Shown in pieces: positions 13,210 to 21,394 of a stretch of 50,967 nucleotides of DNA. Numbering within the stretch: the first letter of the stretch is position 1; the number at the start of each line of letters is the position of its first letter. The position numbers and the translations under genes are program-made. The stretch spans positions 1-50,967 of the forward strand of contig CAMZEC010000009.1 of assembly GCA_947305645.1 (NCBI GenBank), in the 5' to 3' direction. The DNA is from an uncultured Bacteroidales bacterium (GTDB lineage: Bacteria > Bacteroidota > Bacteroidia > Bacteroidales > UBA932). Below the pieces are notes generated by a model. That model searched no databases. It had not been told where the DNA came from and saw nothing but the letters and a program-made list of their open reading frames with translations.

Positions 13210-15198
13210 TTACTCTGTCATTAAAGAGTACAGCGCCTTTCTCAAGGTACCGGCTGAGTCATCCTCGCGGTACTCCCAGATCAGGCAGCCCAGCATACCC
13301 TTGGACTTAAGGTATGCTACACGGTAGCCTATTGATTCGGCATCCTCGTAGCTGGCGTACATGACGCCGCTGGAATCGCCCAGATAGCAGCTCTTGCTGG
13401 CGTCGTCCCACCAGCGGACGTTGTATCCGCTAACGCTCTTGCCGCTGGCCGTTCCCTTCTCCAGGGCCTCGCGGGCAATAGTGTAGGAGACGGAAGACGG
13501 ATACACGCTGCCGTCGCCGTGGCCGTAGAAGCCTATGCCGTAATTCATTCTGTTATAAGGGATACCCTGCTTGTTATGGTATCCTTCGATGCAGTCTGCG
13601 CCTCCGCGGTTGTTGGCGAAGCGTGAGCTCTTGTACAGCGGAGAATTGTGTTTCTGCTTGGATGGATTGGACGGATTGGGGTCGCCCATCGAATAGGTCA
13701 TTACGTTGATGTAGTCAACCCACTCCAGCACGCCATTGTAGTCTATATATTCTGCAGAACTGTAATCGTCGGAGGATGCGGCGAAGGAGATAATCCGCTT
13801 GTCGCCCAACGCCGCCCGAAGCTCCTTCACCAGCACAGAGAAATTCTTCTTGTCCGCCTTGTCGGCGCCGTTATAATAATAGCTTCCGTCGCTTAATGTC
13901 GTTTTGGCCGCGTAAGTGGGATACTCCCAGTCGAGGTCCACTCCGTCCAGGCCATACTCATTGCAGAGTCGCACGCATTCGCTGCAGAACAGGGCGCGCT
14001 TGGCGTCATCTTTGGCCATCTCGGAGAATCCGTCGGCATTCTTGCCCCAGCCGCCGATGAACAGCAGCAGCTTAAGCTCCGGGTAATCTTTCTTGTATGC
14101 CGCCAGCTTCTTGATGTAGTTCGGCCCCGGGCTCTTGATTACAAGTCCTCCGTCGCCGGTCTGTGGATTTACGAAGCGGGCGTGCCCCACATTGATGTGA
14201 GTGAAGAGTTTGACGTCTTCCAGCGTGGGGAATACGGAAGACGAGGTATACTCAGTAAAGTAACAGCATATCATGGGCGTCTTGCCCAGATATTCCGGTC
14301 TGCAGAGCGAACCGGTACCGGGATCGGGCGTTTCCGCATCGGTAAGGCGTCCGCTAATGTCTCCCAGGGGCAGCAACTGGTTGCGGGACAGCTTTACGCT
14401 GTTACTGGTTTTGGCAATTTTCTTTACTGCTCCGCTTTTGAGCAGTTTGATGGTGAAGCCCGATTTAAGGTCGGCACCGGCGGGGACGCAGATGTAGTTC
14501 ACGGTGCTGCCGTCGGCCGTTACGGGGCCGGAAACGCTGGCAAGAGGGCTTCCGTCTTTCGTCAAGTTAGAATAGAGAGAGCCGGATGATTTCCAATAAA
14601 CCTCCGCCTGGTAGCCGTCGTATCCTACGGTTTCCCCGTTGTTCCCGGAGAATTCGTAACTGTCGTAATCGCCTGATACAGAAAAGCTGATTAGTGCGCA
14701 CAGGTTGATAAAGGAGAACGAAGTCCCGTCAACCTCTTTGTTGCAGCCCACCATCAGCGGCCTGTTGGTTGTATTAAAAGGATGTATAGCGCGCCAGCTG
14801 CCGGCTCCGTTGTCGACGGCAACTGCATCTGCCGGGTAGATTGCAAAAATGTTCGATGCACAGCCGGACCTCGGCGTGTCATTGTATAATGCGCCCAGGC
14901 TGACGGTTGCGGTCTTTCCGTCTGCGCTTATGTCGGACGGCGCGAGGGTGACGGTACGGGAATAATACTTGCTTCCGGATTGTCCCAGCCACTTGCCGTG
15001 AAACAGTATCTGGTCACCGGATTCCCAGCTCGTCTTGCCCGTTCCGTCAATGCCGAGCCTGGTGTCCGGATCCAGCGAGCATGTAAAGGTGTATAACTGC
15101 GACTCCCTGCCGGATTCGGGCTCAAAGGAGCTCTCTTTCCGGCAGGCAGAAGCGGTTATGCCCAGCAAAAGGGCAAATATCAGGATGTTATTGCGCAT
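13210..15198 (-). CDS. GH18 glycoside hydrolase lipoprotein with N-terminal fimbrillin-like module
   Basis: The 662-residue protein has the lipobox TASAC, then the same fimbrillin-like module as its neighbours (GKTSWESGDQILFHGK, CASNIFAIYPADA, LCALISFSVSGDYDSYEFSG) up to about residue 300. The GH18 barrel then runs from TPMICCYFTEY to the C-terminus, with LLLFIGGWGKNADGF, LDGVDLDWEYPTYAAKT, INVMTYSMGDPNPSNPSK and LIWEYREDDS, so all catalytic acids are intact. Its GH18 part is close to that of the next gene upstream, a sign of recent tandem duplication. The ATG lies inside the end of that gene in another reading frame (11-base overlap), so translation is probably coupled. It is the last gene of the main operon; a terminator follows at once. 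Confidence 0.92.
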   Translation of the reverse strand: MRNNILIFALLLGITASACRKESSFEPESGRESQLYTFTCSLDPDTRLGIDGTGKTSWESGDQILFHGKWLGQSGSKYYSRTVTLAPSDISADGKTATVSLGALYNDTPRSGCASNIFAIYPADAVAVDNGAGSWRAIHPFNTTNRPLMVGCNKEVDGTSFSFINLCALISFSVSGDYDSYEFSGNNGETVGYDGYQAEVYWKSSGSLYSNLTKDGSPLASVSGPVTADGSTVNYICVPAGADLKSGFTIKLLKSGAVKKIAKTSNSVKLSRNQLLPLGDISGRLTDAETPDPGTGSLCRPEYLGKTPMICCYFTEYTSSSVFPTLEDVKLFTHINVGHARFVNPQTGDGGLVIKSPGPNYIKKLAAYKKDYPELKLLLFIGGWGKNADGFSEMAKDDAKRALFCSECVRLCNEYGLDGVDLDWEYPTYAAKTTLSDGSYYYNGADKADKKNFSVLVKELRAALGDKRIISFAASSDDYSSAEYIDYNGVLEWVDYINVMTYSMGDPNPSNPSKQKHNSPLYKSSRFANNRGGADCIEGYHNKQGIPYNRMNYGIGFYGHGDGSVYPSSVSYTIAREALEKGTASGKSVSGYNVRWWDDASKSCYLGDSSGVMYASYEDAESIGYRVAYLKSKGMLGCLIWEYREDDSAGTLRKALYSLMTE

Positions 15199-16471
15199 TC
15201 ATCAAGTTGTAAAGTGCTTTGCGCAGGGTGCCGTCCGAGTCGTCTTCGCGGTATTCCCAGACCAGGCAGCCCAGCATACCTTTGCTCTTGAGGTACTCAA
15301 CGCGGTACTTTATGGACTCGGCATCTTCGTAGCTGGCGTACATGACGCCGGTAGCGTTGCCGAGGAAGCAGCTCTTGCTCGGCTCGTCCCACCAGCGTTT
15401 GTTGTATCCGGAGACGCTCTTGCCATTGGCCGTGCCTTTTTCCAGGGCCTCTCGGGCCATGGCATAAGAAACCGAAGAAGGATATACACTACCGTCTCCG
15501 TGGCCGTAGAAGCCAATACCATAGTTCATACGGTCGTAGGGGATGCCCTGCTCGTTGTGGTATCCTTCGATGCAGTCGGCACCGCCGCGCGCGTTGTTGA
15601 AGCGTGAGCTCCTGTACAGCGGTGAATTGTGCCGCTGCTTGGACGGATCCTGAGGATTGGGGTCTCCCATCGAATAGGTCATCACGTTGATGTAGTCCAC
15701 CCATTCCAGAATCTCTTTGTAGTTGATATAATTCGCGGAATGGTAGTCGTCCGATGACGCAGCGAAGGTGATGAGCTTGTCTTTTCCCAGGGCCTCGCGC
15801 AAGTCCTTAACCAGCACTGAGAAGTTCTTCTTGTCGGCCTTGTCGGCTCCGTTGTAGTAGATGGTGCCGTCGCTTAATGTCGTCTTGGCCGCATAGGTCG
15901 GGTATTCCCAGTCCAGGTCTACTCCGTCCAGGTTGTACTCGTTGCAAATCCGTACACACTCGCTGCAGAACAGGGCACGCTTGGTGTCGTTCTTGGCCAT
16001 TTCCGAAAAACCGTCGGCATTCTTGCCCCAGCCGCCGATGAACAACAGCAGCTTGAGCTCCGGGTAGTCTTTCTTGTAGGCTGCGAGGCGCTTCATATAA
16101 TCCGGCCCCGGAGACTTTATCTCCAAGCCTCCGTCGCCTGTCTTCGGATTCACGAAACGGGCGTGCCCCACGTTGATGTGGGTAAAGAGTTTGACGTCTT
16201 CCAGCGTGGGGAATTCTGCAGCCGTGGTATATTCCGTGAAGTAGCAGCAAATCACCGGAGTCTTGCCCAACCGGGCCAGTCTCTCGGCATCCGCCCCGGT
16301 CGGCTGGTCGGGCTGGTCTGGCTGATCAGGCTGATCCGGTTGGTCAGGCTGATCCGGCTGTTCGGGTTGATCCGGCGGTGGCGGAACGTCTATGTTCCCC
16401 GTGTTGGACGGGTCGCAGGCGCTCACCGCCATCGCCAGAAAAACAGCCAAAAGAATTTTGTAGAACTTCAT
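15188..16471 (-). CDS. GH18 glycoside hydrolase lipoprotein with Pro-Asp-Gln repeat linker
   Basis: The 427-residue protein has lipobox AVSAC, then a flexible linker of eight PDQ/PEQ units (residues about 33-57) and a complete GH18 barrel: TPVICCYFTEY, FTHINVGHARFVNP, LLLFIGGWGKNADGF, LDGVDLDWEYPTYAAKT, WVDYINVMTYSMGDP and LVWEYREDDSDGTLRKAL. Unlike its two close paralogues it lacks the fimbrillin-like module; the repeat linker takes its place as the spacer from the membrane. It would cut chitin-like polymer or N-glycan cores at the cell surface. The start lies 1 base after the stop of the FISUMP gene (TAG-C-ATG), and the next GH18 gene overlaps its end. Confidence 0.93.
   Translation of the reverse strand: MKFYKILLAVFLAMAVSACDPSNTGNIDVPPPPDQPEQPDQPDQPDQPDQPDQPDQPTGADAERLARLGKTPVICCYFTEYTTAAEFPTLEDVKLFTHINVGHARFVNPKTGDGGLEIKSPGPDYMKRLAAYKKDYPELKLLLFIGGWGKNADGFSEMAKNDTKRALFCSECVRICNEYNLDGVDLDWEYPTYAAKTTLSDGTIYYNGADKADKKNFSVLVKDLREALGKDKLITFAASSDDYHSANYINYKEILEWVDYINVMTYSMGDPNPQDPSKQRHNSPLYRSSRFNNARGGADCIEGYHNEQGIPYDRMNYGIGFYGHGDGSVYPSSVSYAMAREALEKGTANGKSVSGYNKRWWDEPSKSCFLGNATGVMYASYEDAESIKYRVEYLKSKGMLGCLVWEYREDDSDGTLRKALYNLMNAQ
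16301..16375 (-). repeat. Nine-base tandem repeat coding for the PDQ linker
   Basis: The 75 bases code for eight PDQ or PEQ units plus a closing Pro. Codons vary (CCG/CCT/CCA/CCC, GAT/GAC, CAG/CAA), so the array has been kept by selection on the protein or has aged since it expanded. It could change length by slippage. Confidence 0.9.
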
Positions 16472-16472
16472 G

Positions 16473-18308
16473 CTACTCTACTACGCAACGTACGGAACAA
16501 CCACGGGATTTACCCACCTCCGTCAGCTTGTGGGCGGAGCCGGGAGAACGGACGTTCACGTAGTATCCGCTCTTGCTGTCGGCAGATGCGTAGGCCGTCC
16601 AGTAAGCGCCTCGGTCGTAGGCATGGGTGAAGCCTCCCGGACCATAGTCGTCGCGATAGCCGGCCAGCGGGAACACTGCCACTGGGCTGCCGAGAGTGAA
16701 CGAGAAGTTCGTGGTACTCTCGGACCATCCGGCCGCGGCACTCAGGTCTCCGCTGTGGAACGGCTGGCTCTTGTCGCGGGCGGGCACACGGTATCCCGGA
16801 GGGCACGGGTCGTAGATGGTCTTCTCGGAATCCATCCACAGGTCGTTGGTCTGGGGAGTGAGCCAGTCACCGTTCTGGGCAAAGCCCAGGAGGGTAGGAT
16901 TGGCTATGGACTGCTCCAGGGTGATCTTGCTCTCATCGCCGGAACCGCCGCCTGTCATCTGCTCAACCTCGACACCTGCCACGGTGGCGTTGGAACTGCT
17001 CTTAGGCTCCTTGGCGTTCGGGAACGGGTCTTTACGGCCCCACTGGTATGAGAGACCGAAGGACTCGACGGGTGCCGGAGCATCGGCCGGAGCCGCCACG
17101 AGGGCGCCCAGGTTGCGGTCCATCATGTCCGGAGCCAGGATGCCGTAGCTCTTGGTCTCGATAGCAGTCTGAGGCACCCAGATGTGCCAGCTCCACTTGA
17201 TGACGCCTTCTTCGTCCCTTGCGGCGACGACGGCGTTACCGGGATGCAGGGTGGCGGGCATCTCGATGATGATGTAGTCCTCGGCGAACATGGCGGAAGC
17301 TACCACGCTTCCGGCAGTAACCTCCCCGCCGTTGTTCCAGGTCTCCCAGAGCACGTCTGCTGTAGCCACGTCGGGCACGAACTCGGTGGCGTTATTACCC
17401 TTGACAGCCTTGAACTTGTACTTGCCGGGCTCTGTGACGATGTAGCAGTTTGCGTTGCTCTTGCTGTCCAGATCCCTGATGTCGGGCGAGAAAGGATTCA
17501 CGTAGTCCTTCATTTCTGCGGAGATGTCTCCGAGGTCGACTATCTTGCCCCTCTCGAACTCGATGGGCTCTGCGCAGCTGTAGGACTTTACCACTTCGCC
17601 GTTCTTGCGGAACTTGATGGTAATACCTCCGGCTACGCTTGTGCCGGCAGGTATATACACATTGTTCTTGCTCGTTCCGGACTTGATGTCAAGCTCCAGA
17701 ATAGGGGTACCGTGGTACTGGTTGAAGTTCTGCTCGTTGTCCGTAACCTTCACCTGCATGAATTCATATCCCAGGCTCTCCTTCTTGTTGGCGGTGATTA
17801 CGAAGGACTCGTAAGCCTCGCCGGAGTTGAAGCTGAGGACGCCGCAGACAGGCTGGAAATTGAAGCTGTCGTTGGAATCGTTGCAGGCCGCCAGCAGCTC
17901 TTTGCTGGTGGTGTTGAACTTACTGTAGAAGAAGCAGTGCTTCAGGTTGTCCACCAGTTCTGCAGGATATGCTGCATACAAGGTGCTGGCGCAGTCCTCC
18001 CTCACGTAAGGGAAGAGGTTGTCTACGGTCTTGGTAGCAGTCTTGCCGTTGATGTCGCCGGCTTCCAGGGTAACGATTACCTGCTGGGCGGCATACTCGC
18101 CGTGAACCACAATCTTGTCGCCGGCCGCCCAGGCAGTCTTGCCTGCCCCCGCATCGGAGGGCAGTACAAAACTGAGGGTCTTGGTCACAGGCTCCGGTTC
18201 GGGTTCGGGCTCAGGTCCCGGCTCCGGATTCACGGGGTCGCAGGCTGCAAGCATCGCCGCCGCGCTTACAGCGGCGATGGCATATATAAATCTTTTAGGG
18301 TCGATCAT
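16473..18308 (-). CDS. Lipoprotein with fimbrillin-like and FISUMP domains in the PUL
   Basis: The 611-residue protein has lipobox MLAAC and a short PEPEP linker. The fimbrillin-like module is present but diverged (GKTAWAAGDKIVVHGE, CASTLYAAYPAEL, VCGVLSFNSGEAYESF). From about residue 285 the FISUMP-type part follows: SNANCYIVTEPGKYKF, IKWSWHIWVP, MDRNLGALVA, YQWGRKDPFP, YDPCPPGYRVPAR and RGCSVRCVVE. It resembles the proteins at 8857-10770 and 5580-8192. Its place between the BACON lipoproteins and two GH18 enzymes suggests a surface glycan-binding role in the same Sus-like system; this is inference from context. Both neighbours are within 12 bases. Confidence 0.85.
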   Translation of the reverse strand: MIDPKRFIYAIAAVSAAAMLAACDPVNPEPGPEPEPEPEPVTKTLSFVLPSDAGAGKTAWAAGDKIVVHGEYAAQQVIVTLEAGDINGKTATKTVDNLFPYVREDCASTLYAAYPAELVDNLKHCFFYSKFNTTSKELLAACNDSNDSFNFQPVCGVLSFNSGEAYESFVITANKKESLGYEFMQVKVTDNEQNFNQYHGTPILELDIKSGTSKNNVYIPAGTSVAGGITIKFRKNGEVVKSYSCAEPIEFERGKIVDLGDISAEMKDYVNPFSPDIRDLDSKSNANCYIVTEPGKYKFKAVKGNNATEFVPDVATADVLWETWNNGGEVTAGSVVASAMFAEDYIIIEMPATLHPGNAVVAARDEEGVIKWSWHIWVPQTAIETKSYGILAPDMMDRNLGALVAAPADAPAPVESFGLSYQWGRKDPFPNAKEPKSSSNATVAGVEVEQMTGGGSGDESKITLEQSIANPTLLGFAQNGDWLTPQTNDLWMDSEKTIYDPCPPGYRVPARDKSQPFHSGDLSAAAGWSESTTNFSFTLGSPVAVFPLAGYRDDYGPGGFTHAYDRGAYWTAYASADSKSGYYVNVRSPGSAHKLTEVGKSRGCSVRCVVE

Positions 18309-18320
18309 AGCTGTTGTGTT

Positions 18321-19874
18321 TTAGTCTTCCCACTCCATAGGAGGTGTGTATTCATACCATTCGAGAACGGCACTACCGGATTTGTCGACACCGATGTACA
18401 TGTTGATCTTGGAGCCCCAGGTGACGGAACGGAGCAGGTTGTCGGAAGTGTCGAAGCTTCCGGCTTCTTTTGCGTCCGCACCATCCTGCTTCACCAGGTA
18501 GGTGACGTGGCAGTGCTGGCTGCCGCTCGGATCGAACTTGTAGGTGATCTCAATAGGCTTGCTCCAGTCGACATCGGTATATGCACTGATGCTCGGCTTG
18601 TTGCCGTCGCCGGCCACGTTGAAGTCGAAGCTGATCTTGGCGTCGACGGGACGGAGGTCGAACTTGAGCTCGCAGCTCTCTTCGAAACAGAACCAGTGCC
18701 TTACGCGGATAGCTTCCGCTGCTGAAGGATCGGCGGTGAGGTTGCTCCAGCGGAAGGTGTACGTACCGAACGGCATGCTGCGGTTCAGTCGGGCCTTTGC
18801 TGTGAACAGGGTGCCGGCATCCTTGGTCCATACAGGAGCGTTGGCCCAGTCGGACTTCCAGGCGCCCATTTCGTCGTTGTCCATAATATGGCGCTCAGCG
18901 GAAATGGGATATGCCTGCTTGATGACAATTTCCTTCTCGGCAACAGGATCTCCTGCGTTGGCAGGAACAGTCTTGAGGACTATGCTGCCCTTGCGCAGGG
19001 CGTTACCCTTGTTCTCCGCGAACGTAAGCTTGAGCACATCGTCTCCGTCATGTCCGCTAGGATTGTCGATGGAGAACCAATCGGCGGCACCGCCCATCTC
19101 AGCCGTCCACTTGGCGTTTGCAATTACGCTCAGGCTTGCAGAAAGCTGGTCGTATCCGACACGCATTTCGAAGGTCTCGGGATCGAGCTGCACACCGTCC
19201 TGGGTAATGCTGACGTTGGAAATCACTTCGTCGTGGCGGTCGAAGACGGTCACGGTGGCGTAACGCTTCTCGCCGGTGTTCTCCTTGGCGTTGAGCTTGA
19301 TCACGCCGTCCTGGGAACCTGTGGCACCTTCCGTGATAGTGAGCCAGTCGCCCGCTATCTCGGTAATTTTGGCGCTCCAGTTCTGGTTGGAGGCAACGTT
19401 GATTGTGATTTCGCCGCCGGCTTTCGGGGTGAACAATCCGCCTTCTACAGCTGCTTCGGGGACATCCATGTAGGCGATACCCTTCTGCATGACGGTAACG
19501 CTCTTGCCTATCCAGCCGCCGCTGGCGATCTCGATAATGTCGGTGCGGTCGTCGAGACCGGTATTGTCGTAGTACTGGACGCGGATGGTGGTGTTGTCAC
19601 CAAGTCCTACGTGTACCAGGGAATCAGCTACCGCTTCACCCTCCTCGATGTCTATGATGCACCAGTCGGGATGCTTGCTGGTAACGGTCCACGGCTTGGT
19701 GGACTTGACCACGATGGTGAAGGCCTTCGGGGAGATGGCGTCCAGGCTGTAGCTGTCGGCCACCCTGTAGCGGAGGTCGGCGCCGTCGATGACGGGCTCG
19801 GTCTTCTGCTCGCAGGCGGTAACCCCTGTCACCAGGGCCATGCAGGCCAAAATAAGATGTGATATCTTTTTCAT
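18321..19874 (-). CDS. BACON-domain surface lipoprotein
   Basis: The 517-residue protein has lipobox GVTAC. Three Ig-like repeats of the BACON type lie in the first 330 residues, each with the pattern of a strand, a TxxPWTVTSK or NQNWSAKI or NAKWTAEM motif, a DWL/DWF turn and a closing ITQDG or IKQAY strand. The last part (about 340-517) has no match I recognise; it is rich in aromatic residues (RVRHWFCFEESCELKFDLRP, SAVLEWYEY). Proteins at this place after SusD commonly bind glycan at the surface (SGBP, SusE-like role), with BACON repeats as spacers. It follows the other BACON protein after 12 bases. Confidence 0.82.
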   Translation of the reverse strand: MKKISHLILACMALVTGVTACEQKTEPVIDGADLRYRVADSYSLDAISPKAFTIVVKSTKPWTVTSKHPDWCIIDIEEGEAVADSLVHVGLGDNTTIRVQYYDNTGLDDRTDIIEIASGGWIGKSVTVMQKGIAYMDVPEAAVEGGLFTPKAGGEITINVASNQNWSAKITEIAGDWLTITEGATGSQDGVIKLNAKENTGEKRYATVTVFDRHDEVISNVSITQDGVQLDPETFEMRVGYDQLSASLSVIANAKWTAEMGGAADWFSIDNPSGHDGDDVLKLTFAENKGNALRKGSIVLKTVPANAGDPVAEKEIVIKQAYPISAERHIMDNDEMGAWKSDWANAPVWTKDAGTLFTAKARLNRSMPFGTYTFRWSNLTADPSAAEAIRVRHWFCFEESCELKFDLRPVDAKISFDFNVAGDGNKPSISAYTDVDWSKPIEITYKFDPSGSQHCHVTYLVKQDGADAKEAGSFDTSDNLLRSVTWGSKINMYIGVDKSGSAVLEWYEYTPPMEWED

Positions 19875-19886
19875 AACTGATCGTTT

Positions 19887-21365
19887 TTATTCTGCAACAG
19901 GTATTACGTCACAGGATTTCACCACGTACCAGGTGCCGTCGTTGGAAGCTGTGTAGCAGCCGAACCAGTAATGGCAACCGGAATCGGGCGTATCTGCGAA
20001 CACCGACGGTTTGTCGAGCACGTCGCTCCTGAGGGTGCCGTTGTAGGAGAAGGAGAAGTTGAGGTGCTGCACGCCGTTGGTGGAATTAGTGCCGGGGACA
20101 ACGTCCACGCGGTATTCCTTCATGGCGTTAAGCTCGTCCTTGGTAATCTCGTAATCCTTGGAGTCATAGCAGCTCTCTCCCGATTTGGGGAGGTGGCCGT
20201 TGAGACGTACGCGGATACGTTTGCCCAATTGGATTTGGTTCTGGATTTCAATTTCCACACCCTCTACGGCATCGTTTGCATAAGTCCACATCTGGGCGTT
20301 GTCGCCGAAATTGCTCTTGTCGCCCATCTTGATAATTATGTTCACGTAGCGTGCACGGTCCTTCATCTTCACGCGCGAAGCATCGTCGCCGTAAACTTTT
20401 ACGGAACCGTCTTCCAGCACCTCGCAGTGACCGGAGAACTCGAAGTTGATATCCTGGGTAAATTCGACGGAGCTGCTCACGTCACCGTAAGAAGCGCTTT
20501 CGGGTTTGATGGTAATCTTGACGGTGCGTGGTGCGAATTTGTTGTTCCAGGGCACGTTCACCTTGAGCTTGCTGTTGCTTGCCTTGGTAAGGGTTACCTC
20601 AGGAACGTTGCATTCGGCTTTCCAATCCATGGAAGCATTCACGTCAAGCTCGAACTCGCCGCCCTTGCGGTCAACTTCGGTGAAAGCCGGCTGACTGATT
20701 TCGAGGCTCTGGCCAAGCTGGTTCACCGTGAATTCAACCTTGTCGTCACCGGCAATGACGGTAACGGTCGTTGAACGGTTGAGGGAAGTGTTGGCCTCGG
20801 CCGTTGCAGTCACGCTGAAGGACTTCAGGTCGCCGCTGCTGGAACCGCTGGCGGGAGACAGGCTCAGCCAGCTGTCGGCAGCGGAAGCTTCCCATGCCTG
20901 GTTGGCCTGCACCGTAAAGGTCTTGGAACCGCCGGAGGAAGCGAAGTTGTCGGATGCGGGGATAGGAGTCACCACGAGCTTGCCGCGGCGGGCCTGGGTA
21001 AGCTTCACCGAATAGGTGGTGGCAACATTTTCGCCCTTGACGGTTAGCACTACCGAACGTTCTTCGGTATCAGGGTTCTCCGCTGTAACGATACGGATAT
21101 CCTCGGCCAGGCTCGATACTGAGCTGGAAGCCGGGGTTACTGTTACCCAAGAAACGTTCTCGAAGCCCGTAATGGTCCACGGTGTAGTTGCGGATATGCT
21201 GAAGGAGACATCCTGCGGCTTGACGGCCTGCACGGTGTAGCTCTCGAGAGCGTCACACTCCAGACGGGGGTCGGCAGCGGGCTGGGAGTCGATACTGTCC
21301 AGTACGCATGATGAAGCCATCAGCATGACGGACAGGCATATAGCAGTTTTGAATATTGTTTTCAT
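19887..21365 (-). CDS. BACON-domain surface lipoprotein
   Basis: The 492-residue protein starts at MKTIFKTAIC; a longer reading from 21401 would overlap the upstream SusD gene without need. The lipobox is MASSC. Three BACON-like repeats follow: TTPWTITGFENVSWVTV, NQAWEASAADSWLSL and SMDWKAECNVPEV, each closed by a strand ending in TQ or NQ. The C-terminal 180 residues (FSGHCEVLEDGSVKVYG to VVKSCDVIPVAE) form an unrecognised domain that may bind ligand. It is the gene directly after the second SusD, the usual SusE/SGBP position. A pair of BACON proteins of like layout in tandem suggests duplication and divergence. Confidence 0.82.
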   Translation of the reverse strand: MKTIFKTAICLSVMLMASSCVLDSIDSQPAADPRLECDALESYTVQAVKPQDVSFSISATTPWTITGFENVSWVTVTPASSSVSSLAEDIRIVTAENPDTEERSVVLTVKGENVATTYSVKLTQARRGKLVVTPIPASDNFASSGGSKTFTVQANQAWEASAADSWLSLSPASGSSSGDLKSFSVTATAEANTSLNRSTTVTVIAGDDKVEFTVNQLGQSLEISQPAFTEVDRKGGEFELDVNASMDWKAECNVPEVTLTKASNSKLKVNVPWNNKFAPRTVKITIKPESASYGDVSSSVEFTQDINFEFSGHCEVLEDGSVKVYGDDASRVKMKDRARYVNIIIKMGDKSNFGDNAQMWTYANDAVEGVEIEIQNQIQLGKRIRVRLNGHLPKSGESCYDSKDYEITKDELNAMKEYRVDVVPGTNSTNGVQHLNFSFSYNGTLRSDVLDKPSVFADTPDSGCHYWFGCYTASNDGTWYVVKSCDVIPVAE

Positions 21366-21394
21366 AATGCTTTCTTCTTTCAGATTATTCACTA

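Noticed and set aside
16301..16375. Possible CRISPR-like array
   Set aside because: The nine-base units have no spacers, lie in a coding frame and encode a PDQ linker.
17184..18725. 513-codon frame on the plus strand over the FISUMP gene
   Set aside because: It runs antisense across two genes and their short gap, which no real gene would do in this compact operon.
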